From assembly GCA_029203145.1 (NCBI GenBank), contig CP119309.1:2071001-2135000 (forward strand): a stretch of DNA of 64,000 nucleotides, written 5' to 3'. The notes below the pieces were generated by a model that saw nothing but the letters and a program-made list of their open reading frames with translations, had not been told where the DNA came from and did not search any database. Positions 62,594-64,000 of this stretch are shown one piece after another; position 1 is the stretch's first letter, and each line of letters begins with the position of its first letter. Made by a program: the position numbers and the translations under genes. The DNA is from Candidatus Brevundimonas phytovorans (GTDB taxonomy: Bacteria; Pseudomonadota; Alphaproteobacteria; Caulobacterales; Caulobacteraceae).

Positions 62594-63466
62594 GTGCCCT
62601 TCCCCGAATTCGACCCTGTCCTGATCCATCTCGGCCCCCTGCCCATCCGCTGGTACGCCCTGGCCTATGTCGCCGGGATCGTGCTGGGCTGGTGGTACGC
62701 TTCGCGCCTGGCCAAGACGGAGCGGCTGTGGTCGCCCGGCAAGCCGCCGGTGACGGGCCCGCAACTGGACGATCTGGTGCTGTGGATCACGTTCGGCGTC
62801 ATCCTGGGCGGACGTCTGGGCTACGCCCTCTTCTACAAGCCAGCCATGTACGCCCAGCTGTTTACGGGTCAGAACTGGGGCGAGCGGCTGGAGCTGCTGC
62901 AGCTGTGGACCGGCGGCATGAGCTTCCACGGCGGCTTCCTGGGCGTCGTCGTGGCCATCATCCTTTACGCCAACCGCCAGAAGATCAATCCGCTCAGCCT
63001 GGGCGACCTGATCGCGCCGGTCGCGCCGATCGGCCTGCTGTTCGGGCGCATCGCCAACTTCATCAACGGCGAGCTGTGGGGCCGCGAGACGACGGTTCCC
63101 TGGGCCATCCGCTTCTGCAACGCGCGCATCGAGCAGATGTACGGCTTCTGCCCCGCCGGCAATGAACCGCGCCACCCGAGCCAGCTGTATGAAGCCGGGC
63201 TTGAGGGGCTGTTGCTGCTGATCATCCTGTCGCTGGCCATCTGGAAGTGGAAGATGCTGAAGCGTCCGGGCTTCGTCACCGGCCTGTTCCTGCTGGGCTA
63301 CGGCGTCTGCCGCGCCGCCTTGGAGAACGTGCGTCAGCCGGACGCCGGACTGGAGCACCTGCCGCTGGGCCTGACCATGGGCATGATCCTGTCGATCCCG
63401 ATGATGCTGGTCGGCGCCGGGCTGATCTGGCGGGCGCTGAAGAAGCCGGTCGTGGCGGAGGCGTAA
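62594..63466 (+). CDS. lgt: Prolipoprotein diacylglyceryl transferase
   Basis: Lgt adds diacylglycerol to the lipobox Cys, needed by the several lipoproteins in this window. The 290-residue membrane protein has the signature MSFHGGFLGVV and GRIANFINGELWGRET and about seven hydrophobic segments. The start is GTG at 62594, with GGAGG at 62585. Confidence 0.96.
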   Translation: MPFPEFDPVLIHLGPLPIRWYALAYVAGIVLGWWYASRLAKTERLWSPGKPPVTGPQLDDLVLWITFGVILGGRLGYALFYKPAMYAQLFTGQNWGERLELLQLWTGGMSFHGGFLGVVVAIILYANRQKINPLSLGDLIAPVAPIGLLFGRIANFINGELWGRETTVPWAIRFCNARIEQMYGFCPAGNEPRHPSQLYEAGLEGLLLLIILSLAIWKWKMLKRPGFVTGLFLLGYGVCRAALENVRQPDAGLEHLPLGLTMGMILSIPMMLVGAGLIWRALKKPVVAEA

Positions 63467-63472
63467 GAGGCC

Positions 63473-64000
63473 ATGACGGAGACGCTCAAGGACCGGCTGG
63501 TCCGCGAGATCGTGCTGACGGGGCCGATGACGGTGGCGGACTATGTCACCCGCTGCCTGCACGACCCCAAGGGCGGCTATTACTCGACGCGGCCCGCGCT
63601 GGGGGAAGGCGGCGACTTCATCACCGCGCCCCTGGTCAGCCAGATGTTCGGCGAACTGATCGGTCTGTGGGCCATTGAGGTCTGGAGCCGTCTGGGCGCG
63701 CCGGAGCGCGTGCGGCTGGTCGAGGTCGGGCCGGGCGACGGGACCTTGATGTCCGACGTGCTGCGGGCGGCGCGGCTGGTCCCCGGCTTCCTGGAGGCCG
63801 TGGACCTGATCCTGATCGAGCCCAGTGCGCCGCTGCGGGCCGAACAGGCGCGGCGGCTGGCCGAGGCCGACGTTCACCCCCGCTGGCTCAGCGCCCTGCA
63901 CCAGATCGAGACCGACGCCCCCGTCATCCTGATCGGCAACGAGGTGCTGGACTGCATGCCCGCGCGCCAGTTCATGAAGACCGAGGGCGGCTGGGCCGAG
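63473..64000 (+). CDS. MidA/NDUFAF7-like SAM-dependent methyltransferase, 5' part
   Basis: The first 176 residues of a class I methyltransferase of the MidA/NDUFAF7 (DUF185) family: GPMTVADYVTRCLHDPKGGY, ALGEGGDFITAPLVSQMFGE, SAM site LVEVGPGDGTLMSDVLRAAR and VILIGNEVLDCMPARQF. In mitochondria NDUFAF7 methylates a complex I Arg; the bacterial role is not settled. It begins six bases after the lgt stop. The gene runs off the window edge. Confidence 0.92.
   Translation, partial: MTETLKDRLVREIVLTGPMTVADYVTRCLHDPKGGYYSTRPALGEGGDFITAPLVSQMFGELIGLWAIEVWSRLGAPERVRLVEVGPGDGTLMSDVLRAARLVPGFLEAVDLILIEPSAPLRAEQARRLAEADVHPRWLSALHQIETDAPVILIGNEVLDCMPARQFMKTEGGWAE

Noticed and set aside
1..64000. CRISPR arrays, tRNA or rRNA genes, transposases, prophage genes
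   Set aside because: None seen on reading both strands; a tRNAscan and CRISPR finder run would settle it.

Overview
The window is high-GC chromosomal DNA of an alphaproteobacterium in the order Caulobacterales, most likely Brevundimonas or a close relative. The case rests on gene content: sciP directly after flgE, a fliF-fliG-fliH(flbE)-fliN-flbD-flhA block of the Caulobacter type, rcdA (DUF1465), a TrcR-type DUF1013 regulator, and candidate CtrA boxes (TTAA-N7-TTAA). This is inference from reading families and motifs; no database was searched. I saw no rRNA, tRNA, CRISPR array, transposase, integrase or prophage gene.

Layout. 0-2 kb: end of flgE, then sciP. 2-9 kb: mnmA, a hemerythrin-like protein, rtcB, a divergent HxlR regulator/thioesterase pair, thiolase, ecotin and a VOC protein. 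9-15.7 kb: a MASE1 histidine kinase with a proline-rich exported protein, thiE, the iron-storage pair bfd/bfr, efp and suhB. 15.7-24.8 kb: a glycerophosphodiesterase, an ABC exporter, rpmE, an L,D-transpeptidase, rcdA, a quinone reductase, a secreted cyanovirin-type plus beta/gamma-crystallin protein, and trcR. 25-34.5 kb: metabolic genes for ubiquinone and isoprenoids (ubiX, coq9, xseB-ispA-dxs), purines (purEK) and rpsU. 34.7-38 kb: a GNAT protein, a VWA protein, two small orphan proteins of lower GC, csbD and a Nudix protein. 38-49.5 kb: ten consecutive minus-strand genes, fliF-fliG-fliH-fliN-flbD, a class A beta-lactamase, flhA, and a three-gene CHASE3 kinase / response regulator / REC-kinase module. 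49.7-64 kb: leucine dehydrogenase, a lipase-like lipoprotein, a UDG-family protein, a GST, nupC, a DUF4349 lipoprotein, ilvE, a two-component pair, proC, ubiK, lgt and the start of a MidA-like methyltransferase.

How the genes work together. Three cell-cycle factors (SciP, RcdA, TrcR) and the early flagellar operon share the window with CtrA-like boxes before sciP, before fliF and between ubiK and lgt, which suggests CtrA control of parts of this region. The isoprenoid genes supply the precursor for the ubiquinone tail, and UbiX, COQ9 and UbiK serve ring modification and assembly.

Intergenic DNA is rich in repeats: MITE-like elements of 130-156 bp with inverted ends (16.8, 17.1, 49.5 and 52.0 kb), a palindromic family (30.4, 38.1 and 50.9 kb), and a 39-nt element present twice (1.8 and 30.05 kb) whose differences preserve base pairing, suggesting a structured RNA or selected hairpin. 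The most interesting observations are that paired element, the CVNH/crystallin fusion, the beta-lactamase inside the flagellar operon, the apparent CTG start of rpsU, and a terminated small transcript unit in front of rtcB.
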